Positions 43,247 to 52,585 of a stretch of DNA of 64,000 bases are shown piece after piece. Both the position numbers and the translations under genes were made by a program. Source of the stretch: UBA6176 sp032119375 (GTDB lineage: Bacteria; Verrucomicrobiota; Verrucomicrobiia; Limisphaerales; UBA9464); the NCBI GenBank assembly GCA_964430505.1, contig CAYSGH010000006.1:1-64000 (forward strand), in the 5' to 3' direction. The notes below the pieces were generated by a model. It was not told the DNA's origin. It saw only the letters and a program-made list of their open reading frames with translations, and did no database searches. Position 1 is the first letter of the stretch. Each line of letters opens with the position of its first letter.

Positions 43247-44304
43247 GGTGCCTCCGTGCCTTCGGTGGCGGCGTCGGGCGGCGCGGGCCGCAGCGACTCC
43301 AGCTCGCGTTCCAGCTCTTGCACGCGGCGCAGGAGCTCCGGCAGCCTCTCGATCGCCAGCAACTGTCGCTTCGTGACCCGGTCCGGCTGGGCTGGCGACC
43401 CCATCCACTTCTGGCCCTCGGGGATGTGGTGCATGACGCCCGACTGTGCCGCCAGCACGACGCGGTCCCCGATGCGCAGGTGCCCCGCGATGCCCACCTG
43501 GCCCGCCACCGTCACGTAGTCCCCGATCCGCGTGGAGCCCGCGATCCCCACCTGCGCGACGAGGATCGTGTGTTCCCCGATGGCGACGTTGTGGGCAATC
43601 TGGACCAAGTTGTCGATCTTGGTCCCGCGGCCGATCACGGTCGCGCCCAGCGCCGCCCGGTCGATGGTCGTGTTGGACCCGATCTCCACGTCGTCATGCA
43701 CCACCACCTGCCCCACCTGCGGGACCTTTCGATGCTCCCCACCGTCCAGCACGTATCCGAAGCCGTCCGCGCCCACCACGGTCCCGGCATGGATTCGGAC
43801 GCGTCGTCCGAGGTGGGTCCGCTGGTACAACGTCACGTGCGGATGCAACCGCGATCCCTCCCCCACGGTGCAGTCGTCGCCGACGCAAACATGCGCCATC
43901 AAGACGGCGCCCGCGCCGATGCGCGACCGCTCCCCCACCACGCAGTACGGGCCCACGTGCGCCGCAGCATCCACCGTCGCCGAGGCGGAGACCACGGCCG
44001 TCGGGTGCACCCCGGGCACCGTCACGGGCTCCGGGAAGAACAGCGGCAGCACCTTTGCGAACGCCACCCGGGCGTGGGTCACGCGCAGCAGCGTCTTTCC
44101 CTCGGCTGCAAAGTCCCCGGAAACAAGGATGGCGGACGCGAAGCTTGCCTTGGCGCGGAGGAAGTACGCCTCGTTCTCGGCGAACGTCAGGTCGCCGGGC
44201 TTCGCCGAGTCCGCCGGCGCGAACCCCGAGATGACTTGGTCTGGGTTGCCAACGACAACGGCCCCGATGGCCTCGGCGATCTGGCGGGTGGTGAAGGAGG
44301 GCAT
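43243..44304 (-). CDS. lpxD: UDP-3-O-acylglucosamine N-acyltransferase
   Basis: Third step of lipid A synthesis: adds a 3-hydroxyacyl chain from ACP to the 2-amino group. The 353-residue protein has the uridine-binding amino-terminal domain (GFAPADSAKPGDLTFAEN, FAKVLPLFFPE), then a left-handed beta helix of hexapeptides (VVGERSRIGAGAVLMAHV...IGSNTTIDRAALG), the catalytic His in NVAIGEHTIL, and a C-terminal coiled helix (LPELLRRVQELERELESL). It shows that the organism makes LPS-type outer membrane lipid. ATG 44304 is the family start. Downstream it overlaps a sulfatase gene by four bases; upstream panD follows after 32 bp. Confidence 0.95.
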   Translation of the reverse strand: MPSFTTRQIAEAIGAVVVGNPDQVISGFAPADSAKPGDLTFAENEAYFLRAKASFASAILVSGDFAAEGKTLLRVTHARVAFAKVLPLFFPEPVTVPGVHPTAVVSASATVDAAAHVGPYCVVGERSRIGAGAVLMAHVCVGDDCTVGEGSRLHPHVTLYQRTHLGRRVRIHAGTVVGADGFGYVLDGGEHRKVPQVGQVVVHDDVEIGSNTTIDRAALGATVIGRGTKIDNLVQIAHNVAIGEHTILVAQVGIAGSTRIGDYVTVAGQVGIAGHLRIGDRVVLAAQSGVMHHIPEGQKWMGSPAQPDRVTKRQLLAIERLPELLRRVQELERELESLRPAPPDAATEGTEAP

Positions 44305-44336
44305 TCGAGGAGACGTTGGGATGGGTTGGCCAAGGC

Positions 44337-44699
44337 TTAGAGCCCGCGACGCGACGCGATGACGTTTTGTGGGCCAAGCACGATGACGCGGGGCGTCCAT
44401 CCGTCGGCGGCGGCCTCGTCCACCTCCGTGAACGACATGATGGTGATGCGGTCGCCCGGCTTCCCGAGGTGGGCCACGGCGCCATTGAGCTCGATGGCCC
44501 CCGACCCTCGGGGCCCGCGGATGACGTAGGTTTCCCAGCGGGCTCCGTTGGCCATGTTGGAGCACAGGATGCGCTCGTGGGCCCGTAGCCCGGCGGCCTC
44601 CATCAAGTCCTCGGCGATCGTCAGGGAACCCTCGTAGTCCACGCTGGCGGCGGTGACGGTGGCTTGGTGGACCTTGGACTTGAGGAGATGAAGCAACAT
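44337..44699 (-). CDS. panD: Aspartate 1-decarboxylase
   Basis: Makes beta-alanine for pantothenate and CoA. The 120-residue proenzyme cleaves itself between Gly24 and Ser25 (DYEGSLTI), turning Ser25 into the pyruvoyl group. Lys9 (KSKVHQATVT), Tyr58-type region NGARWETYVI and the GAIELNGAVAHLGKPGD block fit the family. It is the first gene of a likely panD-lpxD-sulfatase operon. Nothing was recognised in the 338 bp upstream (44700-45037). Confidence 0.95.
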   Translation of the reverse strand: MLLHLLKSKVHQATVTAASVDYEGSLTIAEDLMEAAGLRAHERILCSNMANGARWETYVIRGPRGSGAIELNGAVAHLGKPGDRITIMSFTEVDEAAADGWTPRVIVLGPQNVIASRRGL

Positions 44700-45037
44700 G
44701 CGGTGAAAACGCGTTTTGGGGACGGCCAGCAAGGAATTCGCGCTGGGGTCCGGCCCTCGCCGCGCCCCACCGTCCACCTGCGGAAACGATACCGTGAAGC
44801 CCACGCCGGACAACCACGGATTCCCGGCCCCAGCGCCACGTCACGCTTCACGGGACCCTTTCTGGGGCAAGGCCGCGTCCCTCGCCGATCGGCGACCAGC
44901 GCGGGTTGCCATGCATCCCGACCTCGCATGTCGGCCCTGGTCTCCGCTGGGGGCCCCCACGGTGCCCGTGGATTTTGGGCAGGCCCGTGACGATTCGGTG
45001 GGATGGGTCGGCAGCGGCGCGATGGGAGGGTGCTGCC

Positions 45038-46111
45038 TCAATCCACCAGCAGGGCACGTTGCCACGGCAACAGGCCGTCCCATGCATCCGCATCGTTCCG
45101 GCCGAGGGCGAACAAGGTGGCCTTGGACGCGATCAACGTGGGGTCGATCCCGAGCTCCTCGGCGCGCCGGTCTCGCACCTTGCGAAGGTCTTCCGCCCGG
45201 TCCAGCTCCGCCGTCGTCATGCGGCGCGACCGTGCGCGGACGTGGACGGGGCGGTCGGTGGCGGGGACCTCGAGGCCGCGTCCGATGGCCTCCGTGAGGC
45301 CGTGTCGCCGCCGCGAGGTGAGGAAAGGAGGCAGCTTGATGCCCCGGGCGTCTTGCTTGAGGGACGCCTGGTCCGCGAGGTCGCTCAAGGCCTCGTGACG
45401 CAGGATGAAGAAGGGGGGCTTGTTGCTGCGAACCGCCTCCTTTTCCCTCCAGTGCCAAAGCTCGCGCAGGACCGCCAGCCCGAGCGGGTCCAGACGGTCG
45501 TGCCCCTTGATCCTCCAAACCTGGTCCAGGTCCACCTGGCCGGGACGCGCGCATTCCTCGATCAGCCGCGCGCACGTCTGCCGATGCCAGTCCAGCCTCC
45601 CGAGTTCATGAAGCCGCCGGCGCATGGCCTCCGCCAGCTCGTGCAGGAAACGGACGTCGTTCAACGCATACTCCACCATCCGGTCCGTCAGCGGTCGCCG
45701 GCCCCAGTTCGCCTTCTGGGCCCCCTTCTCCAGCGTGACCCCCAGGTATTGCGTGAGGCAATCGTTCAGCCCGAACCGCTTGTCGCCCAGCAGCCGTGCC
45801 GCCCACATCGTGTCGAAGATGGCGGAGGGGCGGAAATGGTGTCCCTGGAACAGCAGCCGGAGGTCGTAGTCCGCCGCATGGAAGATCACCTCGCGCTCGT
45901 CCAGCGCCTCCCAGAGAGGCTCCAGGTGAAGGTCAGCCAAGGGATCAATCAACACGGCCTCGCCCGGGGTGGCGAGCTGGAGCAGGCAGAGCTTTTCCGG
46001 ATACGCGTGCAACGAGTCCGCCTCGGTGTCCAAGGCCACCCACGCGGCCTGGCGCACCCGGTCGCTCAACGCCCGCAATGATTCCGTCCCGTCAATCACT
46101 TGGGGAATCAT
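45038..46111 (-). CDS. rnd: Ribonuclease D
   Basis: A 3'-5' exoribonuclease that trims tRNA and other small RNA ends. The 357-residue protein carries the DEDD exonuclease residues: ALDTEADSLHAY (Asp, Glu), FHAADYDLRLLF (Asp), and YALNDVRFLHEL (Tyr/Asp, DEDDy type). An HRDC domain follows (DPLGLAVLRELWHWREKEAVRSNKPPFFILRHEALSDLA). ATG 46111 starts just before the first strand; the open frame upstream adds 16 unrelated residues. It stands alone, with 338 bp before panD. Confidence 0.92.
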   Translation of the reverse strand: MIPQVIDGTESLRALSDRVRQAAWVALDTEADSLHAYPEKLCLLQLATPGEAVLIDPLADLHLEPLWEALDEREVIFHAADYDLRLLFQGHHFRPSAIFDTMWAARLLGDKRFGLNDCLTQYLGVTLEKGAQKANWGRRPLTDRMVEYALNDVRFLHELAEAMRRRLHELGRLDWHRQTCARLIEECARPGQVDLDQVWRIKGHDRLDPLGLAVLRELWHWREKEAVRSNKPPFFILRHEALSDLADQASLKQDARGIKLPPFLTSRRRHGLTEAIGRGLEVPATDRPVHVRARSRRMTTAELDRAEDLRKVRDRRAEELGIDPTLIASKATLFALGRNDADAWDGLLPWQRALLVD

Positions 46112-46204
46112 GGCCGGGTGCGTCGCAGAAAGTGAACATCCTTTTCCCGAAAATGACACGTTCGCGGCCGTTGGGTGGCATCCGGTTGCAGGGCCTCCGG
46201 CGCC

Positions 46205-47644
46205 TCATTCCCAGCCCCCGCCGAGGGCCTTCACGAGGCGGACGGCGGCGACGTGTTGGAGGGCGACGGCCTGGACGCGGCGGAGGGCGGACTCGTGGCG
46301 GGCGTGCTCGGCCTCGATCCACTCGGAACGACTCGTGATGCCGGCGTCGAGGCGTTGGCGGGCCAAGGCGGCGGCGGCGGCGACCTGATCGGCGACGTTG
46401 GCCAAGGCATCGGCCTGCTCGGCACGGCGACGCACCTGGGCCAGCGACGCCTCGACGTCCCGAACGGCTCCCAGGACGGCCTGGCGATAGCGCGCGACGG
46501 CCTCCTCGCGCCCCGCCTTGGCATGGCGAACGCGCGCCCCTGCCAACGCGTACCCGGTCAGGGGAAGGCTCACGCTCGGCCCGACGGACCATGTCCGGCT
46601 GTCGGCGGAGAACAACGAGTCGATGTCGCGGCTGAGCTGCCCGCCGCTGCCGGTGAGCCGGATGGAGGGAAAATAGGCGGCCATCGCCACGCCGATCTCC
46701 GCATTCCGTGCGGCGACCATGCGCTCGGCGGCGGCCACGTCCGGCCGACGTTCCAGCAGGTGGGCGGGCAACCCGGCCGGGATGGCGGCCGGGGGGCGCT
46801 CGTGCATGGGCGCCTCGGGCAACACGACGGCTCCCGCCACCTGGCCGCAGAGGAATGCAAGGTTCGCGGCTGCCTCCTCTCGCGCGCGGGTGGCGTCTGC
46901 GAGGGCCGCGGCCGCCGCCGCGCGTTCGCTACGGGCGCGCTGGGCGACGGCCTCGGTGATGACGCCGGCCGCGAGCCGTTGCTGGGCGAGGCCGACGCCC
47001 TCGTCGCGCAACCGGAGCATGGCGCGGTGCGCGGCGACCTCGGCGTCGAGGGAGCGGATGGCGAAGTACTGGGCGGCGACGTCGGCGGAAAGGGACAGGG
47101 AAAGGTTGTTGAACTCGGCGTCGGTGGCGGCGGCCTCGGCGCGGGAGGACTCGACCATGCGACGGACCTTGCCCCAGAGGTCGAGCTCGTAGGAGAGGTC
47201 GAAGCCGATGGAGGTGCCGTCGAAGGTGGCGGGCGGGATGCTGACGGGGATGGGGGTAGGCAGGTTGCCGGAGGTGCGCTGGCGCTCGAAGCCGGAGCGA
47301 AGCCGTGCGTCGGGGAACAGGTCCACGGCGGAGGCGCGTGCGCGTGCGCGGGCCTGCTGGACGCGGGCGAGGGCGGCCTGGAGGCCCGGGCTGGACTGGA
47401 GCGCCCGGGTCTCCAGGTCGTCGAGGACGGGGTCGTTGAACACGCGCCACCATGCGCCCTTGGGCACGTGGTCCATGGGCTGGGCGGGTTGCCAGCTCCA
47501 CTGGGTCGGGACGACGGCGGACACGTTGGGCTTACGGTGGTCGGGCCCGACGGGATGGACGCAGGACGAGACGAGGGCCGCGGCGGACGCGAGGGCGGCT
47601 GCGGCGAGGGCCTTGGCGGCGTGGCGGCGGGCTTGGGGCTTCAT
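46205..47644 (-). CDS. RND efflux outer-membrane lipoprotein (NodT/OprM family)
   Basis: A 479-residue TolC-like channel. It has a lipoprotein signal (LASAAALVSSC, Cys28), then two repeats of long helices with coiled-coil pattern (LQAALARVQQARARARASAVDLFPD and similar) and the family motif GFDLSYELDLWGKVR. ERRPDVAAAERMVAARNAEIGVAMAAYFPSIRLTGSGG is also typical. Third gene of the operon: its ATG overlaps the pump's stop by four bases (47641-47644). It would form the exit duct of the adaptor-pump complex. Confidence 0.92.
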   Translation of the reverse strand: MKPQARRHAAKALAAAALASAAALVSSCVHPVGPDHRKPNVSAVVPTQWSWQPAQPMDHVPKGAWWRVFNDPVLDDLETRALQSSPGLQAALARVQQARARARASAVDLFPDARLRSGFERQRTSGNLPTPIPVSIPPATFDGTSIGFDLSYELDLWGKVRRMVESSRAEAAATDAEFNNLSLSLSADVAAQYFAIRSLDAEVAAHRAMLRLRDEGVGLAQQRLAAGVITEAVAQRARSERAAAAAALADATRAREEAAANLAFLCGQVAGAVVLPEAPMHERPPAAIPAGLPAHLLERRPDVAAAERMVAARNAEIGVAMAAYFPSIRLTGSGGQLSRDIDSLFSADSRTWSVGPSVSLPLTGYALAGARVRHAKAGREEAVARYRQAVLGAVRDVEASLAQVRRRAEQADALANVADQVAAAAALARQRLDAGITSRSEWIEAEHARHESALRRVQAVALQHVAAVRLVKALGGGWE

Positions 47645-50600
47645 GGGGCCGATCCTCCCGGGGCGGGCCGGCCGCGCTGCAGGCGGCCGGCGAGGTCGTC
47701 GAACACGGTATAGAACACGGGGGTGGCGAGGAGGGTGAGGAGGAGGGAGAGCAACTGTCCGCCGAGGATGACGCCGGCCGTGGCGTTGTTGAAGGCGGCG
47801 CCGACGCCGCGGGCGAGCATCATGGGGACCATGCCGGCCACGAAGGCGAGGGTGGTCATGAGGATGGGGCGGAGGCGTTCCTTGTTGGCGAGGAGGACGG
47901 CCTCGGTGCGGCCGAGCCCCTTCTCGCGGAGCTGGTTGGCGTGGTCGATCTGGAGGATGCCGTTCTTCTTCACCATCCCGAAGAGGACCAGGATGCCGAG
48001 CATGGAGAAGATGTTGACGGACTGGCCGAAGAGGATGAGCGAGAAGACGGCGAAGGGGAGCGTGAGGGGGAGGGCGATGAGGATGGTGACGGGGTGGATC
48101 CAGCTCTCGAACTGGGCGGCGAGGATGAGGTACATGAAGACGAAGGCCATGAGGAAGGCGGTGAGGAAGGCGACGCCGGCCTTGGCCATCTCCTTGGTGC
48201 GGCCTGCGGAGCCGAACTGGTAGTCGGGGGGCAGGTTGGCCTTGCGGACGGCGGCCTCGATGCCGGCCAGGATCTGGGTCTCGCCGAAGCCGGGCGCGTT
48301 GTTGGCGGTGATCATCACCTGGCGGCGGCGGTTGAGCCGGTGGATCTCGGCGGGGCCGTCGCCGGGCTCGAGGCGAACCACGTTGTCCAAGGGCACCGGC
48401 CCGGCGGTCGCGGACGGGACCGCGAGCGTGGAGAGGACCTCGGCACGATTCCGGAACGGCTCGGCGGCGCGCACGTGGATGTCGTACTGCTCGCCGCCCT
48501 CGTCATAGGTGGACACCTTCATGCCCCCCACGAACAGGCGCAGGGCGGCGGAAAGGTCGGACACGGCGACGCCGAGCTGGCCGGCGCGGCTGCGGTCCAT
48601 GCGGGCGACGATCTCGGGCTTGCCGGGGATGAGGTTGGAGTCGAGGTCGCGGATGCCTGGGATTTGGCGGGCGTCCTGGAGGACCTGGGCGGTGACGTCG
48701 AGGAGGCGGGCGATGTCCGGGCCCGAGATGAAGTACTGGACGTTGGCGGTGGACATGCCGGTGTTGAAGGGCGGCACGGAGAGCACGGTGATGCGCCATT
48801 CCTGCGGGTGGCGCGGGACGACGTCGCGGCGGACGCGGTCCATGATGTCCTCCTGGGTGGCCTTGCGGGCCTCGGGCGGGACGAGCCGGACGTAGATGCC
48901 GGCCACGTTGGCGGTGCGTTGCTCGTTGTCGCCGATGGTGAGGAGGGTGGACTCGACGCCGGGGATGGAGCGGATGTCGCGGGCGACGCGCTCGGCGAGG
49001 AGGTCGGTCATGGCGAGGGTGGAGCCCTCGGGGGCGCGGAGGTTGACGACGAACTCGGCCTCCTCGACGGGCGGCAGGAAGTCCTTCTTCACGGCCTTGA
49101 GGAGAGGCGGCAACGAGGCGAGGACGACGACGCAGGTGGCCACGACGACCCACCGGCGGCGCAGGGAGAAGGCCAGGAGCACCAGGTAGAGGCGCTCGAC
49201 GGGCTTGTAGGCGACATCGACGACGCGGGTCATGGCGCGGTCCAGGCGGCTGGCGTGGCCGTGCGGGCGGAGCATCCGCGCGGCCAGCGTGGGCGCGAGC
49301 GTGAAGCTCACCAGCAACGACACGGCGATGGCGAAGGCCATCGTGAGGCCAAAGCTCTTGAGGAACATGCCCACGATCCCGCCCAGGAAGGCCACGGGCA
49401 CGAACACGGCGAGCAGGGACAAGGTCGTGGCCATGACGGCGAGGCCGATTTCCTGGGTGCCGCTGATGGCGGCCTCGTAGGGCGTGGAGCCCTTCTCCTC
49501 CATGTGCCGGAAGATGTTCTCCACGACGATGATGGCGTCGTCGATGACGATGCCCACGGCGAGGGCGAGGGCGACAAGGCTGATTTGGTTGAGGGTGACG
49601 TCCTGGGCCCACATGACGCCGAAGGCGGCGATGATCGAGGTGGGGATGGCGAGGGCGGAGATGACGGTGGCGCGGGCGTTGCCGAGGAAGAGGAGGACGA
49701 CGAAGGCGGCGAAGACGGCGCCCAGGACGAGGTGCTCCTTGACGGCGTGCACGCTGGTGCGGATGACGCGGGAGTTGTCGCGGGCGACCTCGACGGCGTA
49801 GCCCCTGGGCAGGAGGCCGCGTTCCTCCGCGAGGCGTTCCACCACGGCATCGACGACGCCAATGGTGTTCGCGCCGGACTGCTTCCGGATGGAGAGCACG
49901 ACGGAGGGCACGCCGCTGCGCCGGGCGACGGTGCGGGGCTCCTCCTCGCCATCCTCGACGGCGGCGACGTCGGAGAGTCGCACCAGGCCGCCGTCGCGCT
50001 GTGACACCACGAGGCGCGCCAGCTCGTCGATGGAGGCCGCCTTGCCTGCCACGCGCAGGCCCGACTCGTGGCCGGCGTCCTTCACCATGCCCGCCGGGAT
50101 TTGGACGTTCTGGGAGCGGAGGGCGCGCTGGACGTCCACGGCGGTGAGGCCATGGGACTGGAGCCGGACGGGGTCAAGGCGCACGTTCACCTGGCGCTTT
50201 CGGCCTCCTATCACGCGCACCTGCCCCACGCCGGGCACGCTTTCAAGCCGTCGGCGCAGGACCTTGTCGGCGTACTCGGTGATCTCGCGCACCGGCCGGT
50301 CGGCGACCAGCGCGAGGTTGAGGATCGGGGAGGCGTCGGGGTCGAGCTTCTCGATGATGGGCGGGTCGGCGTCGTCTGGCAGGTCGGCGAGGATCTGGTT
50401 GACGCGGTCGCGCACCTCCTGGGCGGCGACGTCGATGTTCTTCTCGAGCAGGAACGTCACGAGCACCTGGGAGACGCCCTCGCTGGACGTCGAGTGGACC
50501 TCGTCGATGCCCGCCACCGTGTTGACGGCCTCCTCGATCTTGTCGGTCACCTCCGTCTCGATCTCGCGGGGCGTCGCGCCCGGCAGGCGCGTGACGACGG

Positions 50601-50739
50601 AGACCGTGGGGAAGTCGATCTTGGGGAAGCGGTCCACCTCCAGCCGGGAGTAGCCCAGCAACCCCACGACGAGGAAGACGAGGACGATGACGCTGGCCAG
50701 GACGGGGCGTCGGACGGAAATCGCGGCGAGCCACTGCAT
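47641..50739 (-). CDS. RND-family efflux pump (HAE1/AcrB type)
   Basis: A 1,032-residue inner-membrane antiporter with twelve membrane helices and two large periplasmic loops. The start ISVRRPVLASVIVLVFLVVGLLGY is the first helix; VDRFPKIDFPTVSV follows, and the proton-relay aspartates are in helix 4 (VGIVIDDAIIVVENIFRH). Substrate class cannot be assigned. It lies 12 bp after the adaptor gene and overlaps the outer-membrane gene, completing a tripartite system. No regulator gene is adjacent. Confidence 0.93.
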   Translation of the reverse strand: MQWLAAISVRRPVLASVIVLVFLVVGLLGYSRLEVDRFPKIDFPTVSVVTRLPGATPREIETEVTDKIEEAVNTVAGIDEVHSTSSEGVSQVLVTFLLEKNIDVAAQEVRDRVNQILADLPDDADPPIIEKLDPDASPILNLALVADRPVREITEYADKVLRRRLESVPGVGQVRVIGGRKRQVNVRLDPVRLQSHGLTAVDVQRALRSQNVQIPAGMVKDAGHESGLRVAGKAASIDELARLVVSQRDGGLVRLSDVAAVEDGEEEPRTVARRSGVPSVVLSIRKQSGANTIGVVDAVVERLAEERGLLPRGYAVEVARDNSRVIRTSVHAVKEHLVLGAVFAAFVVLLFLGNARATVISALAIPTSIIAAFGVMWAQDVTLNQISLVALALAVGIVIDDAIIVVENIFRHMEEKGSTPYEAAISGTQEIGLAVMATTLSLLAVFVPVAFLGGIVGMFLKSFGLTMAFAIAVSLLVSFTLAPTLAARMLRPHGHASRLDRAMTRVVDVAYKPVERLYLVLLAFSLRRRWVVVATCVVVLASLPPLLKAVKKDFLPPVEEAEFVVNLRAPEGSTLAMTDLLAERVARDIRSIPGVESTLLTIGDNEQRTANVAGIYVRLVPPEARKATQEDIMDRVRRDVVPRHPQEWRITVLSVPPFNTGMSTANVQYFISGPDIARLLDVTAQVLQDARQIPGIRDLDSNLIPGKPEIVARMDRSRAGQLGVAVSDLSAALRLFVGGMKVSTYDEGGEQYDIHVRAAEPFRNRAEVLSTLAVPSATAGPVPLDNVVRLEPGDGPAEIHRLNRRRQVMITANNAPGFGETQILAGIEAAVRKANLPPDYQFGSAGRTKEMAKAGVAFLTAFLMAFVFMYLILAAQFESWIHPVTILIALPLTLPFAVFSLILFGQSVNIFSMLGILVLFGMVKKNGILQIDHANQLREKGLGRTEAVLLANKERLRPILMTTLAFVAGMVPMMLARGVGAAFNNATAGVILGGQLLSLLLTLLATPVFYTVFDDLAGRLQRGRPAPGGSAP

Positions 50740-50751
50740 GGTTGCGCGGGG

Positions 50752-51903
50752 TCAGGGCTTGCCAACGCGTACCGGGACGCCATCGGACAGGGGTCCGTCG
50801 GCGGTGGTGACGACTTGGTCGGACCGGGACAGGCCGCGGCGGACCTCGACCCAGCCCTCGCCGGACTCGCCCACCTCGACGAGCCGCTCCTCGGCGGCGT
50901 CCGAGGCGACGACAAACACGCTGCGACGGCTGCCGTCGGCATGGAGCGCGCTGGCTGGCACGACGAGGCCGGCGGTCTCCTTGGACGCGATTTTGGCGTC
51001 GGCGAAATAGCCGGGCCGTAGGCGGCCGTCGCGGTTGTCCACGTCGGCCTCCACGACGAGGTCGCGGGCGGACTTGCGGACGGCGGCGCCCACGTGGCGG
51101 ATGGTTCCATGGAATTGGGACCCTGGAAGGGCGGCAACCGTGAACGCGACGGCCTGGCCCTCCTTCACGTCCCCTGCCGATGTCTCGGGCACGTTGAGGA
51201 CGAGGCGTAGCCGGGACACCTCGACGATGCGGGCGACGACCGAGTCTGGCTTCAGCATCTCGCCGGGCTCGGCCAAGCGCTCGGCCACGATCCCTGCGAA
51301 GGGCGCGCGGACCACGGCGTCATCCAGCGTCTTGCGTGCGAGGTCCCGACGGGCGGTGACGGCCAGCACGTCGGCCTCGCGGACGGCAAGGTCGGCCTCC
51401 ATCCGGCGGAAGTCCGCCTCGGCGACGGCCTTGGAGCCCACAAGGGGCGCGTGGCGTTCCACCTCGCTGCGGGCGAGCTGGAGGCGGGCGTTGGCCAGGG
51501 CGAGGGCGGCCTCGGCCTCCTGAAGGGCCAAGGTTGAGGAACGGTCATCCACGCGCACGAGGATGGCCCCGGCCTCCACCATGGCTCCACGTTCAAACGC
51601 GGCCTCGCGGACCTTGCCGGTCGTGTCGGCAGCGATGCGCGCGTCGCGCAGGCCCTCGAGTTGCCCCGTCACGCGCAGGTGACGGGCGATGGGTCTTTCG
51701 ACGACGGGCCCGACCTGGACGCCCACGACTCGGGCCGAGGCGGGTGGGGGGGTGGCGGTGGCGTCAGGCTCGGCGGGCGAGCGGTCCTTGCATCCGGCCG
51801 TCGTCATCAGGGCGAGCCCCGCCAACCACGCGAGCGGGCAGGGTCCACGCTGGTTCGTGATGCCCGGCATCCGGGCGCTTCTTGCCTTCATCAGGGGTGT
51901 CAT
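50752..51903 (-). CDS. RND efflux periplasmic adaptor (membrane fusion lipoprotein)
   Basis: A 383-residue adaptor. It has a lipoprotein signal (AWLAGLALMTTAGC), then the lipoyl-like half-motif (TGQLEGLRDARIAADTTGKVREAAFERGAMVEAGAILVRVDD), a helical hairpin (LALQEAEAALALANARLQLARSEVERH...), a second lipoyl half (VRAPFAGIVAERLAEPGEMLKP) and beta-barrel domains. The ATG at 51903 is preferred; MKARSARM four codons later is an alternative. First gene of the operon, followed by the pump after 12 bp. It would join the pump and the outer-membrane duct. Confidence 0.9.
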   Translation of the reverse strand: MTPLMKARSARMPGITNQRGPCPLAWLAGLALMTTAGCKDRSPAEPDATATPPPASARVVGVQVGPVVERPIARHLRVTGQLEGLRDARIAADTTGKVREAAFERGAMVEAGAILVRVDDRSSTLALQEAEAALALANARLQLARSEVERHAPLVGSKAVAEADFRRMEADLAVREADVLAVTARRDLARKTLDDAVVRAPFAGIVAERLAEPGEMLKPDSVVARIVEVSRLRLVLNVPETSAGDVKEGQAVAFTVAALPGSQFHGTIRHVGAAVRKSARDLVVEADVDNRDGRLRPGYFADAKIASKETAGLVVPASALHADGSRRSVFVVASDAAEERLVEVGESGEGWVEVRRGLSRSDQVVTTADGPLSDGVPVRVGKP

Positions 51904-52108
51904 CCGAGCCCCCGATGGGGCGCCGTGCGCCGCCAAGGAGGGGAATTGTCGCGGCACGAGGCAGAGGAGCGCCGGGCCGTGGCATGCGGAGCGTCCCAAG
52001 CCCAGCCGGGCCGGGTCAACCCTTGGGAAGCCGCGCCCTGCCAAGCCTTGCGAAACCGGGAGCCCCCGCGAGCCGGAAGGGATGCCCGCTTGGCCCTTGG
52101 AACTGGGG

Positions 52109-52450
52109 CTAGCGGGTGGTTCGGACGGAGACGTGGCGGGCCTCGGGAAGGATGAACTTCTTGACCTCCACGGTGGCGTGGGCGACGCCGAAGTCGGCGA
52201 CCACCATGCCCGCGATCTCGGAGGCCAGGGACTCAATCAAGCGCCAGCTGCGGCCCTCGCCCATGCGGAGGATGCGACGGCTGACGGCGTAGTAGTCGAT
52301 GGTGCGGCGCAGGTCGTCGGAGGCGGCGGCGGCGGAGAAGTCGTGCTGCATCTCGACGTCGATGAGGAGCCGCTGTGGCCGCTCGCGTTCCTGGTCGGGG
52401 ACGCCCACGTGAAAATGCACCTCCAGGTCGCGGATCGAGATGGTGTCCAT
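52109..52450 (-). CDS. folB: Dihydroneopterin aldolase
   Basis: A 113-residue enzyme of folate synthesis: cleaves 7,8-dihydroneopterin to 6-hydroxymethyl-dihydropterin and glycolaldehyde. The start MDTISIRDLEVHFHVGVPDQERERPQRLLIDVEM matches the family (I.i..l....iGv...Er...Q....d), and WRLIESLASEIAGMVVADF and VEVKKFILPEARHVSVR follow; the Lys of VKKF is catalytic. ATG 52450 is chosen over the start at 52486, which adds 12 unrelated residues. It lies 135 bp after the giant secretin stop and 205 bp before the efflux operon. Confidence 0.9.
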   Translation of the reverse strand: MDTISIRDLEVHFHVGVPDQERERPQRLLIDVEMQHDFSAAAASDDLRRTIDYYAVSRRILRMGEGRSWRLIESLASEIAGMVVADFGVAHATVEVKKFILPEARHVSVRTTR

Positions 52451-52515
52451 GGGCCTGAGGCTATCGCGGGTTGACGCGATGGGCACGCGGTTCCTTGGGG
52501 AGATGGGGACGGAGC

Positions 52516-52569
52516 CGGGACGGCTCCGCCACGTTGTTGGGTCGCAGTCGGGACGGCTCCGCCACGTTG
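52516..52569 (+). repeat. Short 21-bp repeat pair between the secretin and folB genes
   Basis: The unit CGGGACGGCTCCGCCACGTTG, 21 bp long, occurs at 52516-52536 and 52549-52569 (33-bp period). The first unit joins an upstream GGAGCC to form a GGAGCC(GGGAC)GGCTCC hairpin. This could act as a stem-loop after the secretin gene, but no T run follows on the minus strand. Confidence 0.6.
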
Positions 52570-52585
52570 CGGGGGGAGTGGCGGC

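Noticed and set aside
47452..50004. Plus-strand open frame of 850 residues
   Set aside because: Shadow of the RND pump gene.
52516..52569. CRISPR-like repeat pair
   Set aside because: Only two 21-bp units with a 12-bp spacer and no cas genes; the hairpin content suggests an intergenic stem-loop repeat.
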